From assembly GCF_001042485.2 (NCBI RefSeq), contig NZ_LBMN02000004.1:124001-188000 (forward strand): a stretch of DNA of 64,000 nucleotides, given 5' to 3'. The notes beneath the pieces are model-generated. The model saw only the letters and a list, made by a program, of their open reading frames with translations, was not told the DNA's origin and did no database searches. The position numbers and the translations under genes are program-made. The stretch's first letter is position 1. Every line of letters starts with the position of its first letter. This stretch comes from Bacillus paralicheniformis (lineage in GTDB: Bacteria; Bacillota; Bacilli; Bacillales; Bacillaceae). Below are positions 51,931 through 61,965 of the stretch, in pieces.

Positions 51931-52935
51931 ATGCTGAAAGCGTTTTTGACCGAGAGGCGAAGCTGGATCGCCATATTTGTCTTGCAGCAGATCGTCTTTC
52001 TGTTTATCGCTTATGTCGATTCATCCATTCCTTTTGCATCGATTTTATATATGACCTATTTGTCTTCATTTATTTTTATCGTTTTTGTACTTGTCCGCTT
52101 TCGGAGGGAAACGAAGTTTTATAAAAGCCTGGAAGAATGGGATCACAATCTCGATGTGACAAACATTCGAGAGGCGGAAACGCCTTTCGAAACGATGATT
52201 GAAAAAAGCATAGCCGAACAAACGAAACAGTTAAAGCAAGAGGCGGCGCAGCATCGCCTGGCATTGGAGAATGAAAAAGATGAGCTCATGGCCTGGATAC
52301 ACGAAGTCAAAACGCCGCTTACCGCCATGCATTTGATCATGGAGACGATTGACGATCAATCATTAAAATCGAGACTCGACTATGAATGGCTGCGCGTTCA
52401 CCTGCTGCTCGATCGCCAGCTTCATCAAAAGCGGATGTCGTTTATCGAAAATGACTTGTCTCTTGAAGCTCTAGAGCTCAAACCTTTAATCTTTAAAGAA
52501 CTAAAAGATTTGCAATCATGGTGCATTCCAAAAGGGATCGGGTTTGATATACAGCTTGAGGCCGGGGAAGTGCTCAGCGATGCGAAATGGCTGTCTTTTA
52601 TCATGAGGCAGCTGCTGACAAACGCAGTGAAATACAGCGAAGCATCCGATATTTTGATTAAAAGCTATGAACAAGATGGCCAGGTGCATCTCGCAGTTCA
52701 AGATTTTGGACGGGGCATCGATCCAAAAGATATACCGCGTGTGTTTGACAAAGGTTTCACATCAACAACGGAGCATCATGATCAGGCCGCCACGGGAATG
52801 GGGCTGTATTTGGCGAAAAAAGCGGCAAAGCCGCTCCTGATTCATATCGAGGTTGATTCTAAACCAGGAACGGGGACAACCTTTACGCTGATTTTTCCGA
52901 AGCGGAACGAATTTTCCCGTGTGCTTGGCGTGTGA
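51931..52935 (+). CDS. bceS: BceS, intramembrane-sensing histidine kinase
   Basis: This 334-aa kinase has two membrane helices with almost no extracellular loop (residues about 12-60), the hallmark of kinases that sense through the BceAB transporter. The phospho-His lies in [20 protein letters not shown]-binding boxes are LTNAVKYS (N), DFGRGID (G1) and [10 protein letters not shown] (G2). The start is the ATG at 51931, correctly spaced from AGAAGGA; ATGs at 51922 and 51925 overlap the bceR end. Confidence 0.92.
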   Translation: MLKAFLTERRSWIAIFVLQQIVFLFIAYVDSSIPFASILYMTYLSSFIFIVFVLVRFRRETKFYKSLEEWDHNLDVTNIREAETPFETMIEKSIAEQTKQLKQEAAQHRLALENEKDELMAWIHEVKTPLTAMHLIMETIDDQSLKSRLDYEWLRVHLLLDRQLHQKRMSFIENDLSLEALELKPLIFKELKDLQSWCIPKGIGFDIQLEAGEVLSDAKWLSFIMRQLLTNAVKYSEASDILIKSYEQDGQVHLAVQDFGRGIDPKDIPRVFDKGFTSTTEHHDQAATGMGLYLAKKAAKPLLIHIEVDSKPGTGTTFTLIFPKRNEFSRVLGV

Positions 52936-52963
52936 CAAAAGTGTCACACGCTTTTCTTTTTTG
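52930..52963 (+). promoter_or_regulatory. Palindrome at the bceS end: terminator and/or BceR box
   Basis: GTGTGACA and TGTCACAC, 4 nt apart, span the bceS stop codon and are followed by GCTTTTCTTTTTT, so the element can end the bceRS transcript. The core TGACA-N4-TGTCA also differs by one base from the BceR-type box TNACA-N4-TGTAA and lies about 70 bp upstream of the presumed bceA start site. Confidence 0.6.
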
Positions 52964-52999
52964 TTCGCTGAATCGAAGGAAAACGGCTGTCCTCCTTTC

Positions 53000-53005
53000 T
53001 ATAAT
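53000..53005 (+). promoter_or_regulatory. -10 box of the bceAB promoter
   Basis: TATAAT at 53000-53005 lies 31 bp before the bceA start without a recognisable -35 box at 17 bp, as expected for an activator-dependent promoter. Confidence 0.5.
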
Positions 53006-53036
53006 AAAAATATCCAGTCAAAAGGAGATTTTAAAA

Positions 53037-53798
53037 ATGATGATTTTAGAAGCGAAAAAAATACGAAAAAGCTATGGAAATAAGCACAATAAACACGAAG
53101 TGTTAAAGGGAATTGACATTCAGATCCAAAAGGGTGAATTTGTCAGTATTATGGGCCCGTCAGGTTCAGGCAAAACAACATTGCTCAATGTTCTGTCCTC
53201 TATTGACCAGGTGAGCGGCGGAACGATTAACATCAACCAAGCTGAGATGACGAATCTGAAGGAAAAACAGCTTGCTGAATTCAGGAAGCAGCATTTAGGA
53301 TTTATCTTTCAAGAATACAATTTGCTCGATACGCTGACAGTGAAAGAAAATATCCTTCTGCCGCTGTCGATTACGAAAATATCAAAAAAAGAAGCCGGTC
53401 AAAAATTTGAGGAAGTCGCGAAAGAATTAGGCATCTTTGAGCTGAAGAATAAATATCCGAATGAAATTTCCGGCGGGCAAAAACAGCGCACATCAGCAGC
53501 CAGGGCGTTTATTCATGAACCGAGCATTATTTTCGCTGACGAACCGACCGGTGCGCTTGATTCGAAATCCGCATCAGACTTGTTAAACAAGCTGAGCCAG
53601 TTAAATCAAAAGCGCCGGGCCACAATCATTATGGTCACCCATGATCCCGTCGCCGCGAGCTTCTGCAGCAGAGTGGTTTTCATTAAAGACGGACAAATTT
53701 ATACGCAGCTGAATAAAGGCGGACAAGACAGGCAGATGTTCTTTCAGGACATCATGAAAACGCAAGGCGTGTTAGGCGGGGTTCAGCATGAGTATTAA
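53037..53798 (+). CDS. bceA: BceA, ABC transporter ATPase for peptide antibiotics
   Basis: This 253-aa ATPase works with BceB to free lipid II-cycle targets from bacitracin-like peptides and to relay flux to BceS. Motifs: Walker [10 protein letters not shown], signature ISGGQKQRT, Walker B IIFADEPT, and H-loop MVTHDPVAA. The ATG at 53037 follows AAAGGAGA; the longer ORF from 52932 overlaps bceS and is excluded. It overlaps bceB by 11 nt. Confidence 0.94.
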   Translation: MMILEAKKIRKSYGNKHNKHEVLKGIDIQIQKGEFVSIMGPSGSGKTTLLNVLSSIDQVSGGTININQAEMTNLKEKQLAEFRKQHLGFIFQEYNLLDTLTVKENILLPLSITKISKKEAGQKFEEVAKELGIFELKNKYPNEISGGQKQRTSAARAFIHEPSIIFADEPTGALDSKSASDLLNKLSQLNQKRRATIIMVTHDPVAASFCSRVVFIKDGQIYTQLNKGGQDRQMFFQDIMKTQGVLGGVQHEY

Positions 53799-55728
53799 TC
53801 AGCTGATCTTCCGCAACCTGAAAAAGAATATACGGAACTATTACCTTTATGTGTTTGCGTTAATCTTCAGCGTGGCGCTTTATTTTGCGTTTGTTACGCT
53901 GCAATATGATCCGGCGATCGATGAAGTGAAGGCATCGATAAAAGGCGCAGCGGCTTTGAAAGCAGCTTCCATTCTTCTAGTGGCAGTAGTAGCAGTTTTT
54001 ATTTTGTATGCCAATACGATTTTTATTAAGCGGCGCAGCAAAGAAATCGGTTTATTCCAGCTAATCGGCATGAGGAAGCAAAAAATCTTCCGCATTTTAA
54101 GTTTGGAAAATGTCATGCTGTATTTCGGCTCTTTGGTCATTGGGGTGTTTGCCGGGTTTTCGATCTCAAAGCTCGTGCTTATGACTTTATTTAAAATAGT
54201 AGATGTTCAAGCTGAAACCGAATTGAATTTTTCCGGAGAAGCGCTTGTGCAAACTGTCATTGTATTCTGCGGAATCTACCTGCTGGTGATGGTGATGAAT
54301 TATACGTTTATCAAAAAGCAAAGCATTTTATCATTATTTAAAGCGACATCAGCTACGGAAGATAAGGTAAAGAGAATATCCGTTTTTCAAATGATCATTG
54401 GTTTATTGGGCATCTTGTTTATTTTGTCGGGATATTACATTTCTACTGAGTTGTTCAGCGGAAAATTCAAGACCATAGATGAGCTGTTTTATGCGATGAG
54501 CTTTATTCTCGGTACCGTTATCATCGGAACGTACTTCTTTTATAAAGGATCGGTCAGCTTTGTCTCCAACATCATCCGCAAAAGCAAAGGAGGCTACTTA
54601 AATATTTATGAAGTGCTGTCCCTTTCATCGATCATGTTCCGGCTGAAATCAAACGCTCTATTATTAACGATCATCACCACTGTTACGGCACTGGCGATCG
54701 GTTTGTTATCCTTGTGCTATATTTCGTACTACTCTGCAGAGAAAGCCGCCGAACAAAATGTGGCGGCTGATTTCGCTATGACAAATCAAAAGGATGCAAA
54801 ACGGTTCGAACAACTATTGGATGAAAACAACATTCCATACAGCAAAAAAGAAATTCATGTCATTCAGGCGACTTTCAATCTGGAACAAGTTGTCGAAGGG
54901 GATCCTGAAAATATGGCTGGCGACCCGGGGAAATTACCTCTTGCTGTGGTCAGCGATGCACAAATTGACGGGATTGACGTGCATAAAGGAGACGTCATTT
55001 TCTCAGGGTATACCGACCTTCTCCAGAAATTTATGGCTTTAAAAGAGACCGGTGCCGTAAAGGTAAAGAGCAGGCATGAGACAATCCCATTAAACTATAT
55101 AGGCTTGAGAAAAGAGTCGCTCTTATCCTTCAACTTTACCAGCGGCGGATTGCCTGTAGCCGTTGTGGATGATGCGCTGTTTAAACGTCTGAGCCAAGAC
55201 AAAGATCCAAAATTACAGCAGAAGTCGAGTCTTTTTTACGGGATCAATTTAAAAGATGAAGATCAGATTCAGCAGGCAAATGAATTGTTTGCAACAGTGA
55301 ATCAAAACGATCAGCATTTATCGCTCCTCGATGCAAGCACAGCTCAAAAATCGCTTTTCGGACTTGCCATGTTTATCGTAGGATTTCTAGGACTTACGTT
55401 TCTGATCACATCAGGATGCATCCTTTACTTTAAACAAATGGACGAAAGCGAAGATGAGAAACCGAATTACACGATCTTGAGAAAACTTGGTTTCACGCGC
55501 GGGGATCTTCTGAAGGGGATACGAATCAAGCAAATGTATAATTTCGGAATTCCATTGGTTATCGGCCTGTCTCACAGTTACTTTGCTGTCCAATCCGGCT
55601 GGTTCTTATTCGGAGCAGAGGTGCGGACGCCGATGATCATCGTGATGGTGCTGTACACCGTTCTGTATTCTATTTTCGGTTTGCTGTCCGTTCTTTACGG
55701 TAAGAAAGTGATCAAGTCGGCGCTGTAG
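53788..55728 (+). CDS. bceB: BceB, ABC transporter permease for peptide antibiotics
   Basis: This 646-aa FtsX-fold permease has about ten membrane helices and a large extracellular domain between the seventh and eighth (residues about 310-520), where peptide recognition is thought to occur. It begins [23 protein letters not shown], typical of BceB. It is translated from the ATG at 53788 inside the bceA end. It serves as both resistance pump and sensor for BceS. Confidence 0.94.
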   Translation: MSINQLIFRNLKKNIRNYYLYVFALIFSVALYFAFVTLQYDPAIDEVKASIKGAAALKAASILLVAVVAVFILYANTIFIKRRSKEIGLFQLIGMRKQKIFRILSLENVMLYFGSLVIGVFAGFSISKLVLMTLFKIVDVQAETELNFSGEALVQTVIVFCGIYLLVMVMNYTFIKKQSILSLFKATSATEDKVKRISVFQMIIGLLGILFILSGYYISTELFSGKFKTIDELFYAMSFILGTVIIGTYFFYKGSVSFVSNIIRKSKGGYLNIYEVLSLSSIMFRLKSNALLLTIITTVTALAIGLLSLCYISYYSAEKAAEQNVAADFAMTNQKDAKRFEQLLDENNIPYSKKEIHVIQATFNLEQVVEGDPENMAGDPGKLPLAVVSDAQIDGIDVHKGDVIFSGYTDLLQKFMALKETGAVKVKSRHETIPLNYIGLRKESLLSFNFTSGGLPVAVVDDALFKRLSQDKDPKLQQKSSLFYGINLKDEDQIQQANELFATVNQNDQHLSLLDASTAQKSLFGLAMFIVGFLGLTFLITSGCILYFKQMDESEDEKPNYTILRKLGFTRGDLLKGIRIKQMYNFGIPLVIGLSHSYFAVQSGWFLFGAEVRTPMIIVMVLYTVLYSIFGLLSVLYGKKVIKSAL

Positions 55729-55767
55729 CTGAGCCGTGTGGAATCTCGTGCAGGTCGGCGGCAAACG

Positions 55768-55839
55768 ATGACCCTATATGGAGAAAAACTTCTTGACCAT
55801 ATTGAACATCATCCGCCGGTTATTTTTAGAAAAGCATAA
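55768..55839 (+). pseudogene. Possible 23-codon gene remnant after bceB
   Basis: An ATG-started ORF of 23 residues with no clear ribosome binding site ends just before the terminator at 55844. It may be the end of a degraded gene; no family is recognised. Confidence 0.2.
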
Positions 55840-55843
55840 TCAA

Positions 55844-55871
55844 AAGCCCATCGGATGAGTCCGATGGGCTT
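55844..55871. terminator. Terminator between bceB and ykcB
   Basis: AAGCCCATCGGA / TCCGATGGGCTT, 12-bp perfect stem, 4-nt loop. T-rich flank follows on the minus strand; it may work in both directions. Confidence 0.82.
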
Positions 55872-55882
55872 CCTCATATTTC

Positions 55883-58072
55883 CTACAGCTCAACCTTGTA
55901 GAGTGTTTGCTGCTGTCCGCCGCCCGGGCCGCCCCTTGCGCCCTGTTGTGCGGAGCGGTCTGTATTGTTCGTGGTACTGTTGTATTCATCAGACGAAATT
56001 TCGGTTCCGTTTTCTTTAATCCAGGAGACGAGCTCACTGTTGCCTGAGTTGTCACTGATTAGAAAGTATTTTATTTTTCCTTCTTTGACGAGGTTTTTCA
56101 GCTCACTGACCGACAAGATCGGATCTGTGCCGTTGAAGCCTCCGAGCGCCATGACATTTTCGTCGGCATTAATGATATACGGAGCTGCGGTTACCGTTGT
56201 CAATGTCGCGAACAGGTACTCTTCGCCGGTATTATTTTTCCGGAGGTATGTGAGCAATCCTGTGTCCACATCCGAGCTGAACATTCCGCCTCCGTTGGAG
56301 CTTTGCAGCTGAGGCCCCGATTCAGGAAGAACGCTGTTTCCTCCGTAAAGGATCGGTGTTGCCGACCAATAGACCGGTGTCAAAAGAAACACGCACAAGC
56401 TGATGATGGTGAGCTGCTTTCCGAATGGATGACTTCGCTTCAGCATCAGTAAGGCGATGGTGACACCCAGCCCCAAGAGGCCCATGACATACATCCAGGC
56501 GCTGCCGATTTGGCTTGTATATGCGCTTAAAATATACACTTGGAATGCTGCCGTTGTCAGAACGGCCGCCGGCAGCAGATAGCTTGCCCAGTCTTTGTGA
56601 CTTTTGTAAAGGCCGTACATCGCGTACCATCCGATTCCTGACAGTGCGGCGATCGGCGGTGCCAGCATAATCAAGTAATAGTGGTGAAAGAATCCGGCGA
56701 TGCTGAAGAACCCGGCAACAGGAACGAGCCATGCAGCCCAAAAGATTGTTTCTTTCATTTCGCCTGCTTTTCCACGGCGGCTGCGGAGCCAGCTGATGAT
56801 CATGCCGAGCAGTCCGAATAATGCGAATGGAAGCATCCAGCTGATTTGGCCCGATAAAGCAGATTGGAAGAGCCGCAGGGGTCCTGCGTCACCGGTGCCG
56901 AACATGTTCATGCTTTGTCCGCTGCCTTGACCTGCACCCGGTCCGCCATTGCCACCGGGCCCGCCGTTGCCTCCACCCGGTCCGCCTCCGGTTGGCGGCT
57001 GACTGCCGCCGTTTGCTCCTTGAGAACCGTCATCGGTCGCGTTGCCCGCAGCCGGCGGCTGCATTGCACCGTTTTGTCCATCGGAGCCGTCGGATGAACG
57101 GCTTCCGTCTTGAGTTTGCGCATTGCCGTTGGTCGCGCTGCTTGCACCCGGCGGCTGCATCGCGCCATTTTGTCCATTGGAGCTGTCGACTGCATTGTTC
57201 CCGTTCTGAGTGTGTGCATTGCCGTTCGGCTGCTGCATGTCTCCTCTAAAACCGTTCATATCGCCGCGGACGTTGCCCGTCGTCTGGCCGAGCAGCCGCT
57301 CTGTGCCGTTGTAGCCGAAAGCCAGTTCAAGCACGGAGTTGGTTTGACTGCTTCCGACATACGGGCGGCTGTCGGCCGATGTATAGTCGACAGCAAGCGC
57401 CCAAGAAAGCGAAACGCCGGTGAGAACAATAAGCGATAAAACAGCGGACACAATTTTTTTCTTCCAATTCGCATGGGCCGCGATGAGATAAAACAGCAAG
57501 AACGCGGGAAGCACCATGAATGCCTGAAGCATCTTCATATTGAACCCGAGGCCGATGAGGCCAAATGCAGCGAGCAGCCAGAGCAGCCTGCCTTGTTTGA
57601 CCGCCTTCATCAGGCACCATGTACCAAGAAGGAGCGTGAAGACGAGCATGCTGTCGATATTATTCGTCCGGCTTACGGCAACCGCGATCGGCGTCAGCGC
57701 CATCACCAGCGCTGAAATGCGGGCGGCTCCTTTTCCGAATTTCGGTTTAATCAGTGCGTATAGCAGATAGACGGAACCCGCACCTGCAAGCGCCTGCGGC
57801 AAAATCACACTCCACGTATGCACGCCGAAAATTTTCGCAAATATGGTCTGAATCCATAAAACGAGGGGCGGCTTATCTACTGATACGAATCCGGAAGAGT
57901 CGAATGACGCAAAGAAGAAATTGTGGAAGCTTTGCGTCATGCTTTTGACCGCCGCCAAGTAATACTGGTTGGCGGCATTGTCCTGCCAAATGTTATATGT
58001 ATTCAGAATAAGAGCTGCCAACAAAATCAGAATCAGAGTGACATCAAGTTGTTTGTTTTTTATTTTCATCAT
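55883..58072 (-). CDS. ykcB: YkcB-like membrane glycosyltransferase (GT39/ArnT type)
   Basis: This 729-aa polytopic protein belongs to the GT-C superfamily of transferases that use polyprenyl-phosphate sugars. The catalytic acidic residue lies in the first outer loop (SFDSSGFVSVDKPPL), and about 12 membrane helices follow. An outer loop (about residues 274-390) is a long Gly/Asn/Gln/Pro-rich low-complexity stretch with repeated NGQNGAMQPP-like units, and the C-terminus has another (GARGGPGGGQQQ). The ATG at 58072 follows AGAGGTG. In B. subtilis ykcB is paired with a GT2 gene, ykcC, which is absent here. The acceptor is unknown. Confidence 0.88.
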   Translation of the reverse strand: MMKIKNKQLDVTLILILLAALILNTYNIWQDNAANQYYLAAVKSMTQSFHNFFFASFDSSGFVSVDKPPLVLWIQTIFAKIFGVHTWSVILPQALAGAGSVYLLYALIKPKFGKGAARISALVMALTPIAVAVSRTNNIDSMLVFTLLLGTWCLMKAVKQGRLLWLLAAFGLIGLGFNMKMLQAFMVLPAFLLFYLIAAHANWKKKIVSAVLSLIVLTGVSLSWALAVDYTSADSRPYVGSSQTNSVLELAFGYNGTERLLGQTTGNVRGDMNGFRGDMQQPNGNAHTQNGNNAVDSSNGQNGAMQPPGASSATNGNAQTQDGSRSSDGSDGQNGAMQPPAAGNATDDGSQGANGGSQPPTGGGPGGGNGGPGGNGGPGAGQGSGQSMNMFGTGDAGPLRLFQSALSGQISWMLPFALFGLLGMIISWLRSRRGKAGEMKETIFWAAWLVPVAGFFSIAGFFHHYYLIMLAPPIAALSGIGWYAMYGLYKSHKDWASYLLPAAVLTTAAFQVYILSAYTSQIGSAWMYVMGLLGLGVTIALLMLKRSHPFGKQLTIISLCVFLLTPVYWSATPILYGGNSVLPESGPQLQSSNGGGMFSSDVDTGLLTYLRKNNTGEEYLFATLTTVTAAPYIINADENVMALGGFNGTDPILSVSELKNLVKEGKIKYFLISDNSGNSELVSWIKENGTEISSDEYNSTTNNTDRSAQQGARGGPGGGQQQTLYKVEL

Positions 58073-58277
58073 CACTTTCACCTCTTTATGTTCCCTATTC
58101 TAGAAGAAAAATATGAACAAGTTATGAATAAAAAGAGAACAATCTATTTTTGTTTGAATGGAAAAAAATAAATATTTTTTGGAAAAAGGTGTGTACTTTT
58201 TTCTTTTTGCGCTGTATACTGTACTACAACAGAAATTAAAAACATAAAACTGTTCTATAAAAAGGAGAGTGACACAA

Positions 58278-58415
58278 ATGAGCTTGAAAAGTCCGATGGA
58301 ATTTTTCAGAACGCTTCCAAAAAAAACTTGCCCTGAATGCGGTGAAAAGATGGAGGAGCAGGCTGAATCTTACTTTATGGAATGTGAGCGCTGTCTTTCC
58401 AAAAAAGGCGAGTAA
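58278..58415 (+). CDS. YhfH-like 45-aa zinc-ribbon mini protein
   Basis: This 45-residue protein has two CxxC pairs (CPEC at 18-21, CERC at 36-39) that should bind zinc, and an N-terminal MEFFRTLPKK typical of the YhfH family. The ATG at 58278 follows AAAGGAGAG at good spacing, which with the family match makes it a real gene. It ends 42 nt before aceB and may be cotranscribed with it. Function unknown. Confidence 0.85.
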   Translation: MSLKSPMEFFRTLPKKTCPECGEKMEEQAESYFMECERCLSKKGE

Positions 58416-58457
58416 GCAAACTGTTTTATAACAATGCATGTAAAGGGGTAGGGAGAC

Positions 58458-60047
58458 ATGAAAACAGAGGAGAAGAGAACTCAGATAACCGGATCGATGA
58501 ATCCGCAGTATGAAGAGATTTTGACAAAAGAAGCGCTGGAGTTTATCGGACGTCTTGAACGACATTTCGGGGGAAGAAGACGGGAATTGCTGCATTTGCG
58601 AACGATCAGGCAGGCTGAAATTGATCAAGGGAAGAATCCCGGTTTTTTGGCGGAAACGAAGCACATCCGCGAGGCGGACTGGACGGTCGCGCCGCTCCCC
58701 CGGGATTTGGAGGACCGCAGGGTTGAAATCACTGGCCCGGTCGACAGAAAAATGGTCATCAATGCTTTAAATTCAGGAGCCAAAGTCTTTATGGCCGACT
58801 TTGAAGATGCGAACTCGCCGACTTGGAAAAACTGCATTGAAGGCCAGGTTAATTTGCGGGACGCGGTTCGCGGGACGATTTCTTTTACGAATGAACAGGG
58901 CAAACGCTATGAGCTGAAAGAAAATCCCGCCGTCATCATTGTAAGACCGAGGGGATGGCACTTGGAAGAGAAGCATGTGCTGATCGGCGGCAAGCCCGTG
59001 TCAGCAAGCCTGTTCGATTTTGGCCTTTATTTTTTCCATAACGCAAAAGAGCTGATCAAAAAAGGAAGCGGCCCTTATTTCTACCTTCCAAAAATCGAAA
59101 ACCATCTGGAAGCAAGGCTGTGGAACGACGTATTTGTTTATGCGCAAAACGATTTGCGCATTCCGCAGGGCACGATTAAAGCGACGGTTCTCATTGAAAC
59201 GATCCTGGCGGCTTTTGAAATGGATGAAATCCTCTATGAATTGAAGGAGCATTCAGCCGGACTTAACTGCGGCAGGTGGGATTATATTTTCAGCTTTATT
59301 AAGAAATTCAGGAACAGGGAAGAAGTCATTCTTCCAGACCGCTCAGCCGTGACGATGACGGTTCCAAACATGAGAGCGTACTCCCTCTTGGCGATTCAAA
59401 CGTGTCATAAACGCAATGTCCATGCGATCGGGGGAATGGCGGCGCAAATTCCCGCTAAAGACAAACCTGAGATCAATGAAGCCGCATTTGCCAAAATCCG
59501 CGAAGATAAGGAACGTGAAGTAAAAGACGGACATGACGGAACATGGATCGCGCATCCCGGCATGATTCAAACGGCGCTCGATGTATTCAATCAGCATATG
59601 CCGTCGGCGAACCAGATTCATAGAAAGCGGGAAGACGTAAAGGTCGAGGAAAAAGACTTGCTGGAAGTACCGCAAGGCCGGATTACAGAAGCAGGCGTCC
59701 GTACCAATATCAGCGCCGGCATCCGCTATTTAGCTTCATGGCTGTCGGGCAGAGGCGCCGCTCCGATCGACCACTTAATGGAGGACGCAGCAACGGCGGA
59801 GATTTCCAGAGCCCAGCTTTGGCAATGGATTCGCCATCCGAAAGGGGTTCTTGACGATGGCCGGAAAGTCAACGCCGAAATGGTCAAGATGATGAAAGAG
59901 GAAGAAATGCAAAAAATCTTCGAAGAAGCCGGCATAGAACATTTTCGGAGCGGCCGGTTCGAAGAGGCCGGACAGTTATTTGAACAGCTGATTTTGGATG
60001 ATGAATTCGCGGAATTTCTAACGATACCCGCTTATGAAAAAATATGA
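58458..60047 (+). CDS. aceB: AceB, malate synthase A
   Basis: This 529-aa glyoxylate-shunt enzyme condenses glyoxylate with acetyl-CoA to malate. Family signatures: [57 protein letters not shown] and the late catalytic Asp in [22 protein letters not shown] at 58458 after GGGTAGGGAG. It overlaps the ORF region ahead of aceA, implying an operon. B. subtilis lacks this pathway. Confidence 0.96.
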   Translation: MKTEEKRTQITGSMNPQYEEILTKEALEFIGRLERHFGGRRRELLHLRTIRQAEIDQGKNPGFLAETKHIREADWTVAPLPRDLEDRRVEITGPVDRKMVINALNSGAKVFMADFEDANSPTWKNCIEGQVNLRDAVRGTISFTNEQGKRYELKENPAVIIVRPRGWHLEEKHVLIGGKPVSASLFDFGLYFFHNAKELIKKGSGPYFYLPKIENHLEARLWNDVFVYAQNDLRIPQGTIKATVLIETILAAFEMDEILYELKEHSAGLNCGRWDYIFSFIKKFRNREEVILPDRSAVTMTVPNMRAYSLLAIQTCHKRNVHAIGGMAAQIPAKDKPEINEAAFAKIREDKEREVKDGHDGTWIAHPGMIQTALDVFNQHMPSANQIHRKREDVKVEEKDLLEVPQGRITEAGVRTNISAGIRYLASWLSGRGAAPIDHLMEDAATAEISRAQLWQWIRHPKGVLDDGRKVNAEMVKMMKEEEMQKIFEEAGIEHFRSGRFEEAGQLFEQLILDDEFAEFLTIPAYEKI

Positions 60048-60061
60048 TGGGGGAATGTGCG

Positions 60062-61333
60062 ATGCTGAAAGAAAAACAACTCGCAGAAAGCTGGGAGCAT
60101 GAAGAACGCTGGAAAGGGATCACAAGGCCGTATCAGGCGGCTGACGTCATTCGGTTGAGGGGCACGCTTGAGATTGAATACACGATTGCAAGGCGCGGCG
60201 CCGAAAAGCTGTGGAAGCTTCTCCACACAGAGGACTTCGTGCCGGCGCTGGGCGCTTTGACCGGAAATCAAGCCATGCAGCAAGTAAAAGCCGGATTGAA
60301 AGCGATTTATTTAAGCGGTTGGCAGGTGGCGGCCGATGCCAATTTGTCAGGGAGCATGTATCCTGACCAAAGCCTTTATCCGGCAAACAGCGTGCCGGAA
60401 GTCGTCAAAAAAATCAACCGTACGCTGCAGCGCGCCGATCAAATTCACCATATGGAAGGAAAAGAAGACATCGATTGGTTTGCTCCGATTGTGGCCGACG
60501 CTGAAGCGGGCTTCGGCGGACAGCTGAATGTGTTCGAGCTGATGAAAAGTATGATTGAAGCCGGCGCCGCGGGGGTTCACTTTGAAGACCAGTTGTCGTC
60601 TGAGAAAAAGTGCGGGCATTTGGGCGGGAAAGTGCTGCTTCCGACGCAAACGGCGGTGCGTAATTTGATTGCCGCGCGCCTCGCCGCAGACGTGATGGGA
60701 GTCCCGACCATTCTTATTGCCCGTACCGACGCGAATGCGGCCGACCTGATCACAAGCGACGTCGATTCATATGATGCGCCGTTTTTGACGGGAGAGCGAA
60801 CAGCGGAAGGGTTCTTCAAAACAAAGCCGGGCCTTGATCAGGCGATTGCGAGAGGTTTGGCGTATGCGCCGTATGCCGATTTGATCTGGTGTGAAACGTC
60901 TGAGCCGAATATTGAAGAAGCCCACCGGTTTGCACAGGCGATCCATGAAAAATTCCCGGGCAAACTGCTCGCCTACAACTGCTCCCCTTCGTTCAACTGG
61001 AAGGCCAAACTGGATGACAACACCATCTTGAACTTCCAGAAACAGCTCAGTGAAATGGGCTATAAATTTCAATTTGTCACACTGGCAGGCTTCCACGCCT
61101 TAAACCACGGCATGTTTGAATTGGCCCGTCAATATAAGCACCGCGGAATGGCGGCGTATTCTGATCTGCAGCAGGCCGAGTTTGCCAGCGAAGTCCACGG
61201 CTATACGGCGACAAGGCATCAGCGCGAAGTCGGAACGAGCTACTTTGATGAAGTCGCCCAGGTTGTGACAGGCGGGACTTCATCAACCACTGCACTGAAG
61301 GGATCGACTGAAGCGGAACAATTTCAATCCTAA
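60062..61333 (+). CDS. aceA: AceA, isocitrate lyase
   Basis: This 423-aa enzyme splits isocitrate to glyoxylate and succinate. Motifs: [13 protein letters not shown], the catalytic [11 protein letters not shown] with the active-site Cys, [15 protein letters not shown] and [12 protein letters not shown] prefer the ATG at 60062 ([17 protein letters not shown]) behind GGGGGAA; an ATG at 60044 overlaps aceB. With AceB it allows growth on acetate, fatty acids or butanediol-derived C2 units. Confidence 0.96.
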   Translation: MLKEKQLAESWEHEERWKGITRPYQAADVIRLRGTLEIEYTIARRGAEKLWKLLHTEDFVPALGALTGNQAMQQVKAGLKAIYLSGWQVAADANLSGSMYPDQSLYPANSVPEVVKKINRTLQRADQIHHMEGKEDIDWFAPIVADAEAGFGGQLNVFELMKSMIEAGAAGVHFEDQLSSEKKCGHLGGKVLLPTQTAVRNLIAARLAADVMGVPTILIARTDANAADLITSDVDSYDAPFLTGERTAEGFFKTKPGLDQAIARGLAYAPYADLIWCETSEPNIEEAHRFAQAIHEKFPGKLLAYNCSPSFNWKAKLDDNTILNFQKQLSEMGYKFQFVTLAGFHALNHGMFELARQYKHRGMAAYSDLQQAEFASEVHGYTATRHQREVGTSYFDEVAQVVTGGTSSTTALKGSTEAEQFQS

Positions 61334-61342
61334 AAACGTAAA

Positions 61343-61366
61343 AAGCCGCCCGTCATTGGGCGGCTT
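61343..61366. terminator. Terminator between aceA and the small minus-strand gene
   Basis: AAGCCGCCC / GGGCGGCTT, 9-bp stem. On the minus strand it is followed by TTT and a second T run, on the plus strand only by a weakly T-rich stretch, so it fits the small gene best but likely serves both. Confidence 0.78.
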
Positions 61367-61383
61367 GCTTGTTGTCTATCAAG

Positions 61384-61542
61384 TTAGCAATTGACATCAT
61401 TGGAAGGGGCGGTAAAAGGGTTTTCCCTAATAACAGTCAGTGTCTGATGATTCTTGTTGTTTCTTTTGGCCGGCCGGTTGTCTTTGCTGAAAGAATAGAA
61501 CAAATACACAGCCATTGTCAAAATCAAGATAAACATCATCAT
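61384..61542 (-). CDS. Small single-span membrane protein (52 aa)
   Basis: ATG at 61542 follows a very strong TTGGAGGGG site. The protein has one N-terminal membrane helix (MFILILTMAVYLFYSF) and a basic, then polar, tail (KDNRPAKRNNKNH). It is followed by the terminator at 61366-61343 in the proper direction. The site, helix and terminator support a real gene; the family is not recognised. Confidence 0.6.
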   Translation of the reverse strand: MMMFILILTMAVYLFYSFSKDNRPAKRNNKNHQTLTVIRENPFTAPSNDVNC

Positions 61543-61700
61543 AAATATCCCCTCCAAATTTTTTTGTCTTCACTATATTAGACGAACAAGCCCGCAAAAG
61601 GTTTCAGAAAATTAACATTTTTCCATAAATATTTTTACCCGCTGCATCTTCTGTATGAAACCCGGCGGTTTTATACAAGAATAAAACTGAAAAACTCAGG

Positions 61701-61729
61701 TTGACATCATAATCATTGATGTGTAGAGT
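61701..61729 (+). promoter_or_regulatory. Promoter of the tenA-ykoED operon
   Basis: TTGACA (61701-61706), 17-bp spacer, TAGAGT (61724-61729), about 20 bp before the riboswitch. Confidence 0.75.
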
Positions 61730-61749
61730 AAAAGTTAATGTAATAGGAA

Positions 61750-61840
61750 GTCCACTAGGGGAGCCGTAAGCCGGCTGAGACAAGTAGCGATCTTGGACCC
61801 TTTGAACCTGATCTAGTTCATACTAGCGTAGGGAAGTGGA
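61750..61840 (+). ncRNA. TPP riboswitch (THI element)
   Basis: Conserved aptamer blocks are in order: GGGGAGC, GGCTGAGA, then GACCCTTTGAACCTGATC and GTTCATACTAGCGTAGGGAA, closed by a P1 stem (TCCACT / AGTGGA). Thiamine pyrophosphate binding favours the following terminator, so the operon is expressed when thiamine is scarce. Confidence 0.96.
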
Positions 61841-61871
61841 GCCGGTGTCTTTATGATTTCATCATACAAAG

Positions 61872-61898
61872 GCCGCTCCATTTTGGGGCGGCTTTTTT
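61872..61898 (+). terminator. Riboswitch-controlled terminator
   Basis: GCCGCTCC / GGGGCGGC stem followed by six T, 30 nt after the aptamer and before tenA. Confidence 0.85.
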
Positions 61899-61965
61899 GC
61901 GTATAAAGCGGCTCGCTCCCCCCTGTGCCTTCCTTATAAAACCGATTGCTGAGGAGGCTATCTAC

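Noticed and set aside
51239..55728. Assignment of the two-component/ABC cluster as yxdJKLM
   Set aside because: The yxd genes are near iol in B. subtilis, but the receiver and kinase sequences here agree far better with what I remember of BceR and BceS, and the transporter agrees with BceAB.
56908..57219. Long alternative frames within the ykcB low-complexity loop on both strands
   Set aside because: They arise because the repetitive GC-rich loop DNA lacks stops in several frames; none has a ribosome binding site or a recognised domain.
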